A stretch of 64,000 bases of DNA from Prosopocoilus inquinatus. Its lineage: Eukaryota; Arthropoda; Insecta; Coleoptera; Lucanidae. The DNA is taken from contig CM069870.1 in NCBI GenBank assembly GCA_036172665.1, forward strand, positions 64,790,212 through 64,854,211. Direction: 5' to 3'. The notes beneath the pieces are model-generated. The model was not told where the DNA came from. It searched no databases and saw nothing but the letters and a program-made list of their open reading frames with translations. The translations under genes and the position numbers were made by a program. Below are positions 10,033 through 21,359 of this stretch, in pieces (position 1 is the stretch's first letter; each line of letters begins with the position of its first letter).

Positions 10033-12886
10033 CAGCGTTTCCCAAACTTTTAGATTTCGAGACCCCCTTTTGAGCTGTGTGATTCACGCCCCCCTTTCCC
10101 TTTCTTTTAATATATTTCATTCGTTTTTTTTTATTTTTTAACTACTATTTACCATTATTTTTTCGCTGATTTGTTTGGATTTTCGTTTATTGAGTGTGAA
10201 TTTATTTTATACATTAATCCCGTCGATTGATTATATATTTTATATTCTCTTTTATTTGATTTGACTTTATTTTGTTTTAAATTATAAAATTTACAGATTA
10301 TTCCTTGGATCGTCACAACATTTGTCAATTTTTAAATCCATTTGACTTATTGCTAGTTTTATGTAATTTTCATTTTGGTCCTAATTTTATCATCACCCTT
10401 TATTTTTATGCAATCCTCAATTGACTCTATTTTATTTAATTTTTAATATAATCAAGTGATGGGCCTTTGTTTCTTCTTTTAATCGATTTCATTCGTTTTG
10501 TTTTTTACTATTAAATTAACAACTAACATCTTGTTTTTTGATTTTCTCTTCTGTTTGATTTTATTTGACATGACTTTTGATTTTTTTAATTATCAGTTGA
10601 ACGTCTCTTGTTTCTTTTTTTACACGTTATAAGATTATTTTATTTTACATTTTAATTCCGCCGATTGATCGCCATTTGTGGCGAATTTATTTTATATATT
10701 TTATTTTTTAATTATTAAATTGAATTAAATATTTGATTCTGGTGAAAGTCAGTTTATATTAATTTGACTTAATGAGTTGCACACAATTTTTATTTTCGTC
10801 CTGTCTTGTTTGACGATCGTCTTTTGATTTATTTCATTCGAATTTATTCGTATTTTAAGAGTGTTTTGATTTTGATAATCAATTGAACGTCTTTTTTTTC
10901 CTTTATACGAGCTAATTCAAATTCATTTAATATTATATGTAATTTATTTACTTTTCTTTATAAACTATTCAGCAAGATCTTCATTACACAAGACATAACA
11001 ACTCAGACACCCTGAGAGACCCCTAGCCAACCCCTGATCAAGGTTCATCAACTCATTTCAAGTGTTCACCGACCTCCAAGGGGTCGATACCGATCCCGTT
11101 AGAAACCCGTGGTATAAAATGTGAATAATCGTCTCTTAGATGCAATGCTACATTTTAATTAAACAAAGTTTTAAAAGATAAAATTTGTTTAAGAAAAAGA
11201 AAGGTGATTATTATTTCAGACACCAAATAATTATAAAAATACCAAGTGGTCCGTTTAAAAAATTGAAATTTCAGTTTATGTCTCAGATATGCGATGTTCA
11301 TTTGTTTTTCTGTAATATCAGCAAAAACTTTGAATCAGTCTATATGTATAAGTTTTATAACAAAGACTTCTTTCTAAAGTCAAAAATAAGGAAATTAAAG
11401 GGGGTTGGAAGGGCTATATAAGCAATATCTTGTAAAAAATAAGATGGTTATTATTATTATTTAAAAATACAAAAATATATTTTTTTTATATCCCGTGCGA
11501 CCGTCAACACCTTCTCCGAATACTCCTCCGACGTTTCGGTTTTTGCGAAATGTATGAAACGCCTAACGTCAGCGCCATCTGTGAGCGATAAATAATACAT
11601 CAGAACCAATTGTTTTCGAGATAATGGTAAATTAAAACAAAGATTACATTTTTTGCAATCTCGTGCTCGTCGTTTGTTTTTTGAATAACGATTAATAAGA
11701 ATGACACGTGATGTGTTTGATTGAAATAAAAAAAAAGAGTGGTGAGCTTAAAGACGGACGCAGATGGTACGTGATGAGAAAGAAGATAGATGGGGGGGAG
11801 GGAGGGGGCGAATAAGAGGACGAAGAAGAAGAGAAAAGAAACAAAAAAGTAATGATGACGAACTTGCGGCGACGGAGCCTCAAAAAATAAAATTTGCCGA
11901 AGTAAACGAAATTAATATTCGTCGGAGTGCTCAAGGTCAGTTAGTTTGACCTTGAAATTGGTTCTGGTTCGTTTTAATTATTTTTTAATTTGATTTTTAA
12001 CATTTCTTCCTTCTTCAAATTTATTCAATTTCATTATTTTTTATTGAGATAAAGAATGAGAGTTACATTAAGTTCAGTTGGGTTGGTTTGGCCTTGATTT
12101 CGTTTTTCATGTTTTAGTCTCATTTTCTAAAAAAAAAATTTTAATTTAATTTTAAACTTTTGCTTTTGTTGAATGGAGTTAGGTTGGATTGACCTTGACC
12201 TTTTTTATTTCGTGTTTTAGTTTCACTTTTCTATTTTTAGTTTTCTTTAGTTTTTACTCGCGTTGACCTTGATTTTTTATTTCACGTTTTAGTTTCATTT
12301 TCTTTTATTTTAGTTTTTTTTTTTAATTTAATTTTTATATTTTTACTTGGTTTGCTCTCGGATTGACCTTGAGAGGTGGTCGGGGTTAATTTAAGCCGAT
12401 TATTAATCTTTTTTACTATTTTTTTTCCTTTAAATTTTTCTCTTCTGTTTTTAAATTTTTTCTCGGAAATTTGGTTGTGGTGAAGCCAGTCGAGTAGGGT
12501 TGACCTTGAGATTGATTGAACTTCATCGTAATTGATGTTGAAGTTTTTTTGGCTTTCAATTTTTTTACGTTTTTTTGTTCGTTCGTTGCTTCTTTTTCAT
12601 TCGACATCGTTTGTTTCTATTTTTTTTTATCTTCTTTCTTTTATTTCCCAAACCGCATAATTATTCTTTTTGACACTTTTTTTCTTTTTAATTTTCGTTC
12701 TTCGCCCAGAACGAAAGCGCCGATTTTTGTTCCTGTGCGATAAATCTACTTCATTCAAAAAAAAAATAATAATAATTGGAATAAATGAAATGAAACAAAA
12801 GCAATTTGCGTTCAATTGTTTATACCTATTTATTCTGCTGCGCCCCCCTTTGAGGACTTATGCGCCCCCCAGTTTGGGAAACGCTG
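10033..12886. mobile_element. Non-autonomous hAT-type element, 2.85 kb
   Basis: The left end CAGCGTTTCCCAAACT and the right end, its reverse complement AGTTTGGGAAACGCTG, form 16-bp terminal inverted repeats beginning CAG and ending CTG, as in hAT elements. Both ends are flanked by the same 8-bp target duplication, AAATATAC (10025-10032 and 12887-12894). Just inside each end is a C-rich GCCCCCC stretch. The 2.8-kb interior has no transposase. It is T-rich with degenerate internal repeats, for example GACCTTGA or similar near 11950, 12095, 12190, 12264 and 12365. It must have been mobilised by a transposase from elsewhere. Confidence 0.9.
11950..12400. repeat. Degenerate ~70-90-bp repeats inside the hAT element
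   Basis: Segments pairing TTGACCTTGA-like words with CGTTTTAGTTTCATTTTC-like words recur four to five times. The units have drifted and differ in the length of their T-runs. They fill part of the interior where a transposase would be expected. Confidence 0.55.
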
Positions 12887-13039
12887 AAATATACTATAAA
12901 ATGAAAAGAATTGCCGTTTAGAGTAGATTTTTTTAGTATTTTGCATTTGTTTGTGCAGTAAAATTCTTACATGCAAAACATGTTAGTGTGCCTGTGTTCA
13001 CAAGATGACGTCGGTAATTATGTTCCCTATTTAAAATAT

Positions 13040-13720
13040 TCAGTCATTACGAAAGCAACGGCCGTCCAATAGGTTTCCCGACACCCCATTTCCATTCGCG
13101 TCCCCATTCAAGCGACGGCTCGACGAGAAATGTTAATGAACAAGTGTAAACGCAAACAAAAGATAAAACGCCTTACTTTCCTGCAACAATTTTTGTATGT
13201 AAACAAGGGTATGGGTAAGCAAGCAACCCCCCTGGAAGTTTCAATGCAGAGAGCGCTGCGGTGTTTAGTTTACATTATCATCCGGGGCCGTGGAAGAGCC
13301 CGGGGGTTGGGCGGGGTTGCAACGTATTTACCTGGAGCGACAGAGCCTTTGTCGCGCGCAAAAGCATCACCCCCCCCTTAAAAGCCACCGACGAACAAAC
13401 GAGCACACTGACACGGATACGTATTTTTTTCTTTCTGAATAAATACCAGCGGCTGCAAGCCACAAGTCAAAAATATATTACCTGATTTGTCAGCGTCACG
13501 GGCGGGGGTGACTTTTTTTAACGGTGGGCGAAAGAAATTTTTCAATCGCGTCGGGGGTCCCGCCCGAATTTTTATTAAAATAAACTTCCCTTTGTGTCGC
13601 CGGATAAACTCCGCCTCGGTTTTTTATTTTCCTTTAACGACCGCTTCTTTTACAACTTTTTCCACCCCCACCCCCCCGACCCCCGCTTCGCTAAACGAAA
13701 ACGCGAAACTTGTTAGTCTT
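13040..13720. other. GC-elevated unique block, candidate conserved non-coding DNA
   Basis: CG-rich unique sequence with runs such as CCGGGGCCG and CCCCACCCCCCCGACCCCC. Open frames cross it on both strands but overlap one another in several frames, as happens in GC-rich non-coding DNA. No protein domain is seen. Confidence 0.35.
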
Positions 13721-14589
13721 GCATTTATAAAGAGATATAATTTACTAATTAAGTGAAGTTTTCTGCTTCTTTTCTTTTTCTTTTTAGTCCATCTTTGATG
13801 ATGCTTTTTAGGTTCTTGTTATTTGATGTTTGTACCTTAATTAAAATAAATAACCGCTGCGCATTGGATTTGTTCGCCGAACCGACGATAAGAGGCCTAA
13901 AGGAAGGTTTCTGAAAAGAACACGGAATTTCTTAAAAGTTTTTACGTAGCGCAAATAAATATCATTAGCAAATAGAAATTATTTTCCTTTGCATTAAAAA
14001 CTGCCAATGCTTTGATAGACGAAAATTCAAACTAATTCTGGAAGTTTATATCATAAATATTTGTATATTCCAACACTATATCTCGGTCGTTGCTGTAAGA
14101 ACTCACAATCAGATTTTTGTACACTAAAAATTAGAAAATGAAAAGCAATATTGTGACACTTACGTATTTGTACCAGAAAGTAACATACGCTTCAGGGGTT
14201 GTGGGGCGTACTCAGATTTAACACAACATAAAATACATAAGGTATATTTATTTTAATTGCAAAATATAACTTACATGATATACTGAAGAGACACTTTACT
14301 GGATGACATGAGTTCGCGCACCATGATAAGGGTATTGTCGAACTGACTTATGATCACAAAAGCTAAATATTTAAATGAATTGAATTGACCTAATTTCCAG
14401 TTTGCGTAAGCTTTGCGTTAGGCGTTGCTCTTGGAAAATCCTGACGACTCATTTTGATGTTACATAATTATTTCTTCTGTTACAATCTGATGCAATATTT
14501 GAAACGCAAAACAAAACACGTCTAACAATCGCTCTTAAATCATGAAACCTTGGGGCGTGAATCATAAAACATTTGAACCTAGATTACTA
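13721..14589. other. AT-rich DNA with a partial dispersed repeat
   Basis: Around 14290-14440 the words GAGTTCG, TTGTCGAA and TTTGCGTAAGCTTTGCGTTAGGCGTT match, with changes, sequence near 35570-35625 and 35895-35980. The order is partly shuffled there. No gene is seen. Confidence 0.45.
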
Positions 14590-15467
14590 TACCGGGTGGA
14601 AAGTTTCAAACCGGAACATAGCAAACTATGTTTCTGTAAATTGCTGGTCGCCATTTGAAGACACAAAAATGGTGTTAAAGAAAAGAGAAAATTAAATATT
14701 ATCGTGTTAAAATTATTCCTAAATATTAATACTTTCGGAATATAAATTAAATTTTTTAATTTTAAACGAAAAATTTAGTCGCCTATGTCAGATAGGAAAC
14801 TTTCAGTTCTTTCAGTTAATGGAAAATAATTTTCACGTCATGCGTCAGTCAAAAAGTATTACGAATTATTGTACAGAGGAAATAATAGGTAGGTACTCTT
14901 GTCGTTTAAGTTATAACAATTCTTTCTTTCTTTATTAGAATGAGAATTGTATTCTACGTTATTGCATACAAAAATAAAGTTGTTTCTGATACTATCAATA
15001 AACTTAATGGGATTCCATGGGCAATCGATATCTACACAACATGTCGATACTAAATCAGTTTCAACTTCAATTGTACTGAGAATTAAATAAGTTTCACACT
15101 GTTCAAGAACAAATAACACCCAAGTGTAAATAATATTTTAAAAAAACCACCATCAATTTCACAAATTCAGTTGCCATCAACATTGTTTTGAAATTAACTA
15201 GGAAAGTAGAAAGTATTTTGTGAAGTAATGCAGGTGCAAATAAATAAATCCTAACAGTTTTTGCTACACAGATGAATGGAATTTTTTTTTTTTTTGAATA
15301 AGAAGCATATTGTACAAAATTCTGATTATATTATTATTATATTATTCATTTAACCCTTCATTTCATGAATTTATAACTTTTGCATGAAAATTAATTCCAC
15401 TTAAATTTTTAACAGGGAGGGCAAAATAAGGAAATTTGTGAATGTAGAATTTTTTTATTGTCATATA

Positions 15468-16066
15468 CTGGGTGTCTCATAACCTACGGAGAAGATTAAA
15501 AGGGTAGCTAGGGGAGATTAAATTAAAGATTTTTTCTTAATAAATTTCTGAGAAAAAAGCAATAACTAAAAAGTTACAAGAAAGTGTAATTAATTAACAA
15601 GCAAAAGTTACCCCCTGTAGTAATATTTTACGTTTTAGATTCAAATTTGAGGCATTTATGGGTTAATTGAACACTGCTTTACAATAAACAACTATTTAAA
15701 AAAAATGTAGTCACGTTATAGTAACGGCTAATTCATTTTTTCTTTTAATACCCAAAAACGGGTTTCCATTTCGTTGTGCACCGCCTACTAATTAAAAACA
15801 AAACTAGGGAACAGATTAACATAGACACTTTATGAATGGTGATTTTGATAAATTTAGAGTTTATTTGACAATAAAGTTGCATTTTGTGAAATAATTTTGA
15901 TTAATTAAGAAGCTTCAGATGTAAATTAAAGAAGAAATTAAGAAAGTTAAACTGCTGTAACTTTCTTACTATTGGGTTTCGGTCAAAAGCGAATTAAGAA
16001 AAAAGTTTTATTTTGATGTCCTACGGCTGCCCTTTCAATCTCCTCCGTACGTTGTGAGAAACCCAG
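15468..16066. mobile_element. 599-bp MITE inside the piggyBac element
   Basis: CTGGGTGTCTCATAACCTAC at 15468 pairs with the sequence ending GTTGTGAGAAACCCAG at 16066. Pairing extends about 45 bases (GGAGAAGATTAAAAGGG against CCCTTTCAATCTCCTCC) and weakly beyond. TA dinucleotides flank both ends (15466-15467 and 16067-16068). There is no coding capacity. It lies downstream of the piggyBac transposase stop, so it did not itself break the gene. TA targeting suggests mobilisation by a Tc1/mariner-type transposase. Confidence 0.85.
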
Positions 16067-16135
16067 TATATAAAATATATTGCATGTTGGAAATGTACAA
16101 CAATATGACCCAGAACTTGATTTGCTAACCAGAGT

Positions 16136-17608
16136 TCAATTCACATGGAAATTATAAAAGCAGTTCTTATCCTTAGTAAAGCAAAGGTGCAACTCGCACT
16201 TATCACATTTATAATGTGTGTAGCCCTTGCAGTTTGGCATTTTACATCTTTGCCTTGACTTGGTATATTTTATCCAGTGGGAAGTTTGGTCCAGCCGCAC
16301 ATTTTTTGGCGGAGCATGCACTGCTGGTCCTTTATGACGTTTGGCATTTATTCCTAATTCAACATTGCTGCTCGGCCGACTGCGTTTTCTATTTTCGGAA
16401 CTTCTACGAATAAGACACAAGGTTTGAGCAAGCTCCAATCGGAATTGCCAGAGAGTCTGCTCGTCAAGTAATATCTCATTGTTTGGCTGAGATTGTTTCT
16501 GCTTCCTTGCTCTTTTACAAAGTAACCAGGACTTTATAATCGTTATGTCCAACAAATGATAAAATAATCTCAGGTACCATTTTCTAGATTTTATTGGTAT
16601 TTTGTAACGACCCACATGGCTATCATAACATATCAACGCCACTCATATGTACATTATACTGTTTGTTGACGTTAGTAATAGGATGTAGTGGTAATTCACC
16701 ATAGGAAGAATATAGTAAATTGACTACCTTATTGTCATTCCACGCAACAAGACTAAGGTCAACACCTTCAACATGAGCAACATATTCCTCTGATGTTCCC
16801 CTCGGCGTTTTCTTGAATGTTTTCTCATCTGTAAGCTTTGTACAACGTATCCTATTTCGTCGTATCGTCCCCAGCATGTATATTCCTTGATTTGTCAAAT
16901 GAAATGAAGTATGCTTTTCATTCGTTCAAACTCATTTATGGTCATTGCGTTTCTGATAGTTGATATTCCTATATCTGATCTCCAGTAGCTACGGGATCTT
17001 GGTAATCTTGACACTGACATGTAGATACAGATTCCTAAAAATTTTTCTACATCTTTTGCAGTTATGTTGGCAGGATTATTTGGATTTCTTTGTGTGCTGT
17101 ATATATTGGTTTCATTTACTATCATTTCGATCAGAGAATCATTGAAAAAGTATTTGAAGTAATCATACGGTGTATCTAAATCCAATATATTATTGGGTAG
17201 CAGTTCATCACCTTTGAATTTGATTGCGTCATCATCAATAATCAAATTCTTCTTGCGCCACAAAACATTTTCTGGTGCTCTGCGTTTTGTAGAAGATGTT
17301 TATGAATGGGTAACTGATTTTGGCGCAACCTCTTCTATTATGTCTTCTGTGTTTGCTTCAGGCTGGACTATGGAGGCTTCAGTTCGACAGTGACAAACAT
17401 CAGAATCCTTAGATACAGTAACCACTTCTGGGTCCTGGTCACTATCTTCCTCCTGATCAGGTTGATATTCCGGATCTACTGTACTGTCGTCATCAGAGAA
17501 ATCTTGAAAATCTTCTTCGCTATCATCATTCCAACTCCAATTCTTGCAAATCTCCTCCAATTCTTGCTGGGTGAGTGGTTCTAGTGGACCTTTCTTTCGA
17601 CGAGACAT
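16136..17608 (-). pseudogene. piggyBac transposase, inactivated
   Basis: Reading leftward from ATG at 17608: an acidic N-terminal region (about 100 residues); then the start of the DDE_Tnp_1_7 domain (NPNNPANITAKDVEKFLGI, YWRSD, ending SILHFI near 16895); then the late domain with GIYMLGTIRRNR and a W-x-D-x-K-V-V motif; then a C-terminal Cys/His-rich finger (CKMPNCKGY, CDKCELHLC). Three defects are visible. There is a TAA stop at 17300-17302 in an otherwise continuous frame. About 150 codons are missing between ILHF and the TNQGIYMLGT segment, removing the first two catalytic Asp residues. There is a frameshift near 16630-16640. The protein cannot be active. Confidence 0.93.
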
Positions 17609-18100
17609 CTAAAAATTATACAAAATTTTTAACTCCGTTTTCATGGTGTTACATATTTGCAACATAGTTATAAAGGTAGTTGTAGAAAGTTTATTTTACA
17701 AACTACTATCAATTATTCATAGAAAACACATTTTACATACCTTCCTGGACGAAGAAATAGCAAAAAAAACTTCTAGCTGTTATTGCTACTTTGTTGATCA
17801 CGTTAAATCTGTTGTGCTGTTTAGAGGTTATAAATTATAGTACCGAATATACACATATTAAATCTGTGTTGCAAATCTGCAATAGCATGAAATGAAGGGT
17901 TAAAATTTAAAAATTTTGTTTCTATTTCAAAAGTATTAACACAATAGGAATAATTTTAACACGATAATATTAGCCTTAATTTTGTCTTTCATTTAATACC
18001 ATTACCATTTTTGTATCTTTAAATGGCGAGCAGTAATCTGCAGAAACGTAGTTCTGAATGTAAGTTTGCTATGTTCGGGTTTGAAACTTTCCACCCGGTA

Positions 18101-18765
18101 TGTATTTCAGCCTAACTTCAAATGTGACACACAATACGCTGTCACTTTCTAACAGGATTAAATTTAATACGGGCTTAAATACTCTAATCAACCCCAGCCT
18201 ACTCGTAAGTTTTCTAAAATCCTAGGAAATAAGATCATATGGTATGGTGTTTGAATAAAAATAAAGCAGGCATTACGCATTTAATGATTCAACAATGCAT
18301 TTCATGATTTAACAATAACTTGATGCGTTTTGTTACAGCGCGTAAACCTCCTAAGTCAAATTTCGAGTACTAGGGGGGATGCAAAACAGCCGAAACACTC
18401 CCGAACGTGTGTTCGTTATTTGATATTGCGTTTTAAATTTCCTCGTCGAGAATTTTTCAAATTTTAAATTTTCTATTAGTCAAGATTTCTAGTTTTGTTT
18501 CTGTTTTAATTTAAATACAGTGTACTAAAAAATATACTAAGCTGAGTCGGCAGGTTAAATAAAATAAAATTGTTTAACTTATGACTTAAAAATAGGTTAA
18601 AATTATTTGACGGCACGTATTGTTACGATGAATTTGGAATCATTTAAACCAAAGCACAATAAAAATAAATTCAATAACATAACGAACACATAAACAATTT
18701 TTCAACAGCCAAAAATAAAGTTTAGTAAATTGTATATAATTTTGAAAAAATATACGCACCGGAAG
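18101..18765. other. AT-rich DNA between two transposons, nothing identified
   Basis: No open frame, repeat partner or motif cluster is visible. A CG-richer spot at about 18340-18420 has no copies in the window. Confidence 0.5.
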
Positions 18766-18767
18766 TA

Positions 18768-19091
18768 CAGGGTGTGGATAAAGTATGGAACAAAATTCAT
18801 ATTTCTGTTATCTTGGGTTTGATGAAAAAATCCTGAAACAGGTGGATTTTAGTTTTGTCCCGTGCATTTTATGACATAGTGAATTTTATTCTGTGGCCAT
18901 CTGATTGCACCCAGGTGTGACGTCATCAGTTTTTTCAAATGGTAACATCAGACTTTTATTATCCGGTATCAACGATATAAAAAGTTTGGTATCTTACATA
19001 ACATTTTTTTGGAGAAAAACACTTCCGAATTTAAAAAAACTAAAATTTTATTCCTATGATAAACTAATCAAAAATTATCAACAAATTAGAT
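18768..19091. repeat. Left long terminal inverted repeat
   Basis: Pairs with 20472-20814. Matching includes GATGAAAAAATCCTGAAACAGG, TGTGACGTCATCAG and GGTATCAACGATATAAAAAG blocks. The arm ends about 290 bases before the transposase start. The TGACGTCA palindrome in each arm is a CRE-like site; whether it drives transcription is unknown. Confidence 0.92.
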
Positions 19092-19379
19092 ACGTCTGAA
19101 TGTACCTCGGATTGTCTTCAATCGAGACATCGACCAGTCGACATAAGGGAAACAAAAAAACCCTATGCAGGCCTTACCGTTTGTTCCTAGAACAGAATGA
19201 TCTTTTAAATTTCCGGTTGATGATGTTTTTTATAATTAAAAAACGCAAGTAACTATGGCGTAGACGAAAATAATGTCCAAGTACTGTCAATTAGCTTATA
19301 ACCGTATATCAAGTACTGCACCTGAGTATTCGTTTTGACTAGAACAGAAATTTGGTAGTGTTGAAAGTGAATCACGAAA

Positions 19380-20465
19380 ATGGCTTATTTGAGCGAACAA
19401 GACAGAATTCAAATTCTTATTATGGTTGGCTTTGGTGATAAAATACGTAGCCATGAAGAAGCCTGTCAATTGTTCAATGCAGAAAATGCAAACCGAACAC
19501 AGATTTCGCGATCAACGTTGAGCAAAATTGTGCCAAAATTCGGAGGAACTGGCAGTGTGAAAGACAGACCCAAACAAGGTCGTCCAGGAACTGAAGAAGG
19601 TACTAGGCTGAACATTCTCTTGGAAGTTCAAAACAACCCCCACACTTCAACAGGAAACATTGCCAGAGATAATGCAGTCGACTTTTCCACAGTTGCAAAG
19701 TACTTGAAGAAGGAAAAACTTCATCCAAATAAAGTCCATCTCGTTCAGCAACTGAATGAAGATGACTTCGACCGTCGAAACGAGTTCTGTGAACAATTGA
19801 TGCTACGATGCGATGAGAATCCCGAATTTCTCAGTAATGTGCTTTTTAGCGACGAAGCAACTTTTAAAATAAACGGTCAGGTGAATCGCCATAATTGTAG
19901 ATATTGGTCGGGCGAAAATCCTCGATGGGTTCGGGAGGGTCACACCCAAACCCAACAAAAAGTTAATGTGTGGGCGGGAATAATAGGAGATCGCATTGTG
20001 GGACCTGTCTTTCTCGAGGGAAATTTAAACGCTGAAAGATATTTAGATTTTCTAAGATTCGACCTGGTGCCAGCATTGGTAATACTGTTTCCGGACGAAG
20101 CCAATCCTGATGCGCCTCATCCCAGAATCTGGTTCCAACAAGATGGAGCACCTCCACATTTTGACCAGCATGTTCGCAGGTATCTCGACGAAACTTTTCC
20201 AGGGAGATGGATAGGACGAAGGGGAACAATTGACTGGCCTGCCCGCTCGCCAGATCTCACCCCACTTGATTTTTTTCTATGGGGTCATGTAAAATCAAAG
20301 ATGTACACAAATAAGCCACATGACTTGGATGACCTGAAAACTCGCATTTACGAGGAAATTCGCAATATTGACCCAAACACAATACGACGTTCCGTAGGAA
20401 GTGTGTACGTCCGTCTTGGCCAATGTCAAATGGCCAACGGTGGACAGTTTGAACACCTCCGTTGA
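19380..20465 (+). CDS. Mariner/Tc1-superfamily transposase, DD41D-type, intact
   Basis: The 361-residue protein is uninterrupted from ATG to TGA. The N-terminal half (residues 1-125) has two helix-turn-helix-like segments (SRSTLSKIVPKF; STGNIARDNAVDFSTVAKYL) separated by a GRP-type linker (KQGRPG). The DDE catalytic half shows LFSDEATF (first Asp), WFQQDGAPPH (second Asp) and WPARSPDLTPLDFFLWG (third Asp, in PLD). Forty-one residues lie between the second and third Asp, so by count it is DD41D rather than classical DD34D mariner. It cuts and pastes the enclosing element at TA sites. The start was chosen because no earlier ATG in frame lies between it and the left arm. No catalytic residue is missing. 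Confidence 0.93.
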   Translation: MAYLSEQDRIQILIMVGFGDKIRSHEEACQLFNAENANRTQISRSTLSKIVPKFGGTGSVKDRPKQGRPGTEEGTRLNILLEVQNNPHTSTGNIARDNAVDFSTVAKYLKKEKLHPNKVHLVQQLNEDDFDRRNEFCEQLMLRCDENPEFLSNVLFSDEATFKINGQVNRHNCRYWSGENPRWVREGHTQTQQKVNVWAGIIGDRIVGPVFLEGNLNAERYLDFLRFDLVPALVILFPDEANPDAPHPRIWFQQDGAPPHFDQHVRRYLDETFPGRWIGRRGTIDWPARSPDLTPLDFFLWGHVKSKMYTNKPHDLDDLKTRIYEEIRNIDPNTIRRSVGSVYVRLGQCQMANGGQFEHLR

Positions 20466-20471
20466 TATTTT

Positions 20472-20814
20472 ATCTAATTTGTTGAGAATTTTTGATTAGT
20501 TTATCATTTTTTGATTAGTTTATCATAGGAATAAAATTTTTATTTTTTTAAATTCGAAAGTGTTTTTCTCCAAAAAATTGTTATGTAAGATACCAAACTT
20601 TTTATATCGTTGATACCGGATAATAAAAGTCTGATGTTACCATTTGAAAAAACTGATGACGTCACACCTGGATGCAATCAGATCGCTACAGAATGAAATT
20701 CACTATGTCATAAAATGCACGGAACAAAACTAAAATCGACCTGTTTCAGGATTTTTTCATCAAACCCAAGATAACAGAAATATGAATTTTGTTCCATACT
20801 TTATCCACACCCTG
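20472..20814. repeat. Right long terminal inverted repeat
   Basis: Reverse complement of the left arm; begins six bases after the transposase stop. It contains the duplicated TTGATTAGTTTATCAT segment near 20500-20530 that makes it about 20 bases longer than the left arm. Confidence 0.92.
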
Positions 20815-20816
20815 TA

Positions 20817-21359
20817 TAACTCAGCAAGCAAATGAATGGTTGTGCTTTACACTGTCTGTTTTATAATCAGGGTTCGGTTTCATGTATTTCTCGTTAAAGA
20901 GAAACCCACTCTCCTAAATTGGAACAGCTTCAGCTGACGGTGTAACAAACTAAAACACTAGTCGACCATACACTCCTTCACTCGGCCGAAGATAAGCACA
21001 GTGATGAGCCACTTACTTATTTTAAGCATGAATTCAATGAACTGTTTTGCGAATACTAAACTTTTTGATTTAAAAAGTAATCTGTGTAGCTAATTAATAG
21101 ACTGGGCGTTTCTACTTCTGCGAAACACTAATCCGCTAATGCCACGAGCCGTATGTGAATAATAGACGGAATATGGCATTAAAATATGTTTGTCCGAGAG
21201 TTGTTTATAATAAAGAGCAATTCCTAGTCAATCTCCGCCTTTTTTTAAGTTTCGATGAAACAATCTGTATATTTCAAAAAAATTCTCATAAATTAAGCTT
21301 CCATCTCATCTATCAAGCAGATTATGAAAATCTTTTTCCGTTGTAATCCAAATTAAAAA
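20817..21359. other. Intergenic DNA, nothing identified
   Basis: AT-rich; one short plus open frame (21155-21346) without domain or repeat support. Confidence 0.5.

Larger units (their letters stand above)
15354..17899 (-). mobile_element. piggyBac element nested in the outer element
   Basis: CCCTTCATTTCATG at 15354 and CATGAAATGAAGGG ending at 17899 are perfect 14-bp terminal inverted repeats. Each is bounded by TTAA (15350-15353 and 17900-17903), the target site duplicated by all piggyBac transposases. The 2546-bp interior carries a decayed transposase on the minus strand and, near its left end, a separate MITE. TTAA flanks intact on both sides show it arrived by normal transposition. Confidence 0.95.
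14592..18098. mobile_element. Outer long-TIR element split by a piggyBac insertion
   Basis: CCGGGTGGAAAGTTTCAAAC at 14592 and its near-exact reverse complement ending at 18098 are flanked by TA on both sides. The two arms stay alignable for about 200 bases inward (shared ATTATCGTGTTAAAATTATT, CGCCATTT). Without the inner piggyBac the element would be about 0.96 kb and has no transposase, so it is a MITE-like member of a TA-targeting (Tc1/mariner-type) family. The left arm continues to 15349; the short minus-strand open frame there (14859-15119) has no supported function. Confidence 0.85.
18768..20814 (+). mobile_element. Mariner-like element with long terminal inverted repeats
   Basis: CAGGGTGTGGATAAAGTATG at 18768 and its reverse complement ending at 20814 are flanked by TA (18766-18767 and 20815-20816). 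The inverted repeats run for more than 300 bases, about 18768-19091 against 20472-20814, with few mismatches. The right arm carries one extra tandem copy of a TTGATTAGTTTATCAT-type segment. An uninterrupted transposase lies between the arms. Long arms, a complete ORF and clean TA flanks make this the best-preserved transposon in the window. Confidence 0.95.
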
